Assembly (NCBI RefSeq): GCF_014529945.1
Contig: NZ_JACVFB010000004.1
Span: 124,001-188,000 of the forward strand
Reading direction: 5' to 3'
DNA length: 64,000 bases
DNA from: Chitinophaga varians
GTDB lineage: Bacteria > Bacteroidota > Bacteroidia > Chitinophagales > Chitinophagaceae
Part shown: positions 63,487-64,000 of the stretch, in pieces
Layout: each line of letters starts with the position of its first letter
How positions within the stretch are numbered: the stretch's first letter is position 1
Notes under the pieces: generated by a model
The model's input: the letters and a program-made list of their open reading frames with translations, nothing else
The model's database searches: none
Told to the model about the DNA's origin: nothing
Program-made: the position numbers and the translations under genes

Positions 63487-64000
63487 ATGAGTAGTCCAAT
63501 TTTCTCCTTGTTACAGTTAGACCGGGAAGACAAGCAGCCAGTGTACCTACAGCTGGCCAATCAGTTGATGGGATTGATCCGGACCGGCCCCTTGCATGCC
63601 GGTCAGCGGCTGCCCAGCAGCCGCGAAATGGCAGAGAAACTGCAGTTGCACCGCAAAACGGTGGTACGCGCCTACGACGAGCTATTGGCCCAGGGCTGGC
63701 TGGAGAGCCATACCGGCAGCGGTACCTTCGTGGCCCGTCATCTCCCTAAAACAGAATTACAAACGCTGACCGATCGGCAGGAGGCCACTTTCAACCCGCA
63801 ACGGACGGCCGGTTTCTCTTTTACCGTACCGGAACATCTCAATCGCCCGGTGATGAAGGCCACCAGCCATCTGCACCTGGATGACGGTTTCCCGGATGCC
63901 CGCCTTGCACCACTGGAAGAGCTGACGCGTAATTACCGCGGACAGCTGCTGCATGGCAATCCTTATGTGCGACTGGGATACGGGGATACCACCGGCGCTT
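63487..64000 (+). CDS. MocR/PdxR-type GntR regulator with aminotransferase domain (cut by window edge)
   Basis: Only the first 171 codons are present. An N-terminal GntR winged helix (about 10-85; GQRLPSSREMAEKLQLHRKT) is followed by the start of a class I aminotransferase-like domain (LGYGDTTGA at the window edge). Full proteins are about 470-500 residues and use PLP as a sensor. It likely controls the divergent flavin-binding gene, perhaps in vitamin B6 metabolism. Confidence 0.85.
   Translation, partial: MSSPIFSLLQLDREDKQPVYLQLANQLMGLIRTGPLHAGQRLPSSREMAEKLQLHRKTVVRAYDELLAQGWLESHTGSGTFVARHLPKTELQTLTDRQEATFNPQRTAGFSFTVPEHLNRPVMKATSHLHLDDGFPDARLAPLEELTRNYRGQLLHGNPYVRLGYGDTTGA

Overview
The window is a 64 kb stretch of chromosome from a Bacteroidota bacterium, most likely a Chitinophaga-like member of the Chitinophagaceae. 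Support for this comes from an ECF sigma/FecR/SusC/SusD locus with an STN-domain SusC, several TonB-dependent proteins, MacB/FtsX-type orphan permeases, DinB, DUF2911 and DUF4974-type proteins, weak Shine-Dalgarno sites, and a short lanthipeptide-like precursor of the kind common in Chitinophaga. I see no tRNA, rRNA, CRISPR array, prophage or intact insertion sequence. Most of the window looks like ordinary vertically inherited chromosome.

Layout. 1-5300: a lipase-like gene cut by the left edge, then a C4-dicarboxylate module (aspartase, Dcu antiporter, porin) with a Gly/Tyr-rich micro-ORF antisense between the first two genes, then a repeat-rich gap. 5300-19350: mixed housekeeping and envelope genes (TonB-plug protein, HI0933 flavoprotein, deoxynucleoside kinase, folK, sppA, an ABC-2 permease behind a phased A-tract region, two SRPBCC paralogues, DUF2911, bioA, a hybrid histidine kinase). 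19500-25550: an LTA-synthase-like sulfatase-fold enzyme, then a TonB receptor with its own two-component pair. 25550-34700: a REP/RAYT-like gap, a truncated FecR-like protein, a TPR protein, an AraC regulator, two MacB-like permeases flanking a GNAT enzyme, and an HxlR regulator. 34800-42900: lipoprotein, MgtA magnesium pump, two DinB proteins, a P1B-4 metal pump and an MBL hydrolase. 43150-57720: an ECF sigma/FecR/SusCD locus feeding a multidomain sugar dehydrogenase, an MFS symporter and two Gfo/Idh/MocA oxidoreductases. 57750-64000: lipoprotein, phospholipase C, gluconate permease, and a flavin-binding protein divergent from a MocR-type regulator cut by the right edge.

How the genes work together. 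The best-defined system is the SusCD locus at 43.2-57.7 kb. It has uptake, sensing and inner-membrane transport but no glycoside hydrolase; its catalytic parts are oxidoreductases, which fits oxidative (3-keto-sugar type) sugar breakdown. Its sigma and anti-sigma genes are separated by about 950 bp that hold a 45-residue lanthipeptide-like precursor with its own terminator and three copies of a palindromic repeat. No modification enzyme for the precursor is in the window.

Intergenic structure is unusually rich. There are at least four repeat families: a CCCAGGGCT-type REP-like palindrome (six good copies), a 33-bp GCAAAGGCGCTAAGCAGC-type inverted pair (two pairs, which supply the last codons and stops of two genes), AATTACGAATT-type inverted pairs, and an octamer ATTCATTT/AAATGAGT hairpin. 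A nine-tract, about 10.1-bp-phased run of A-tracts before the ABC-2 permease predicts curved DNA.
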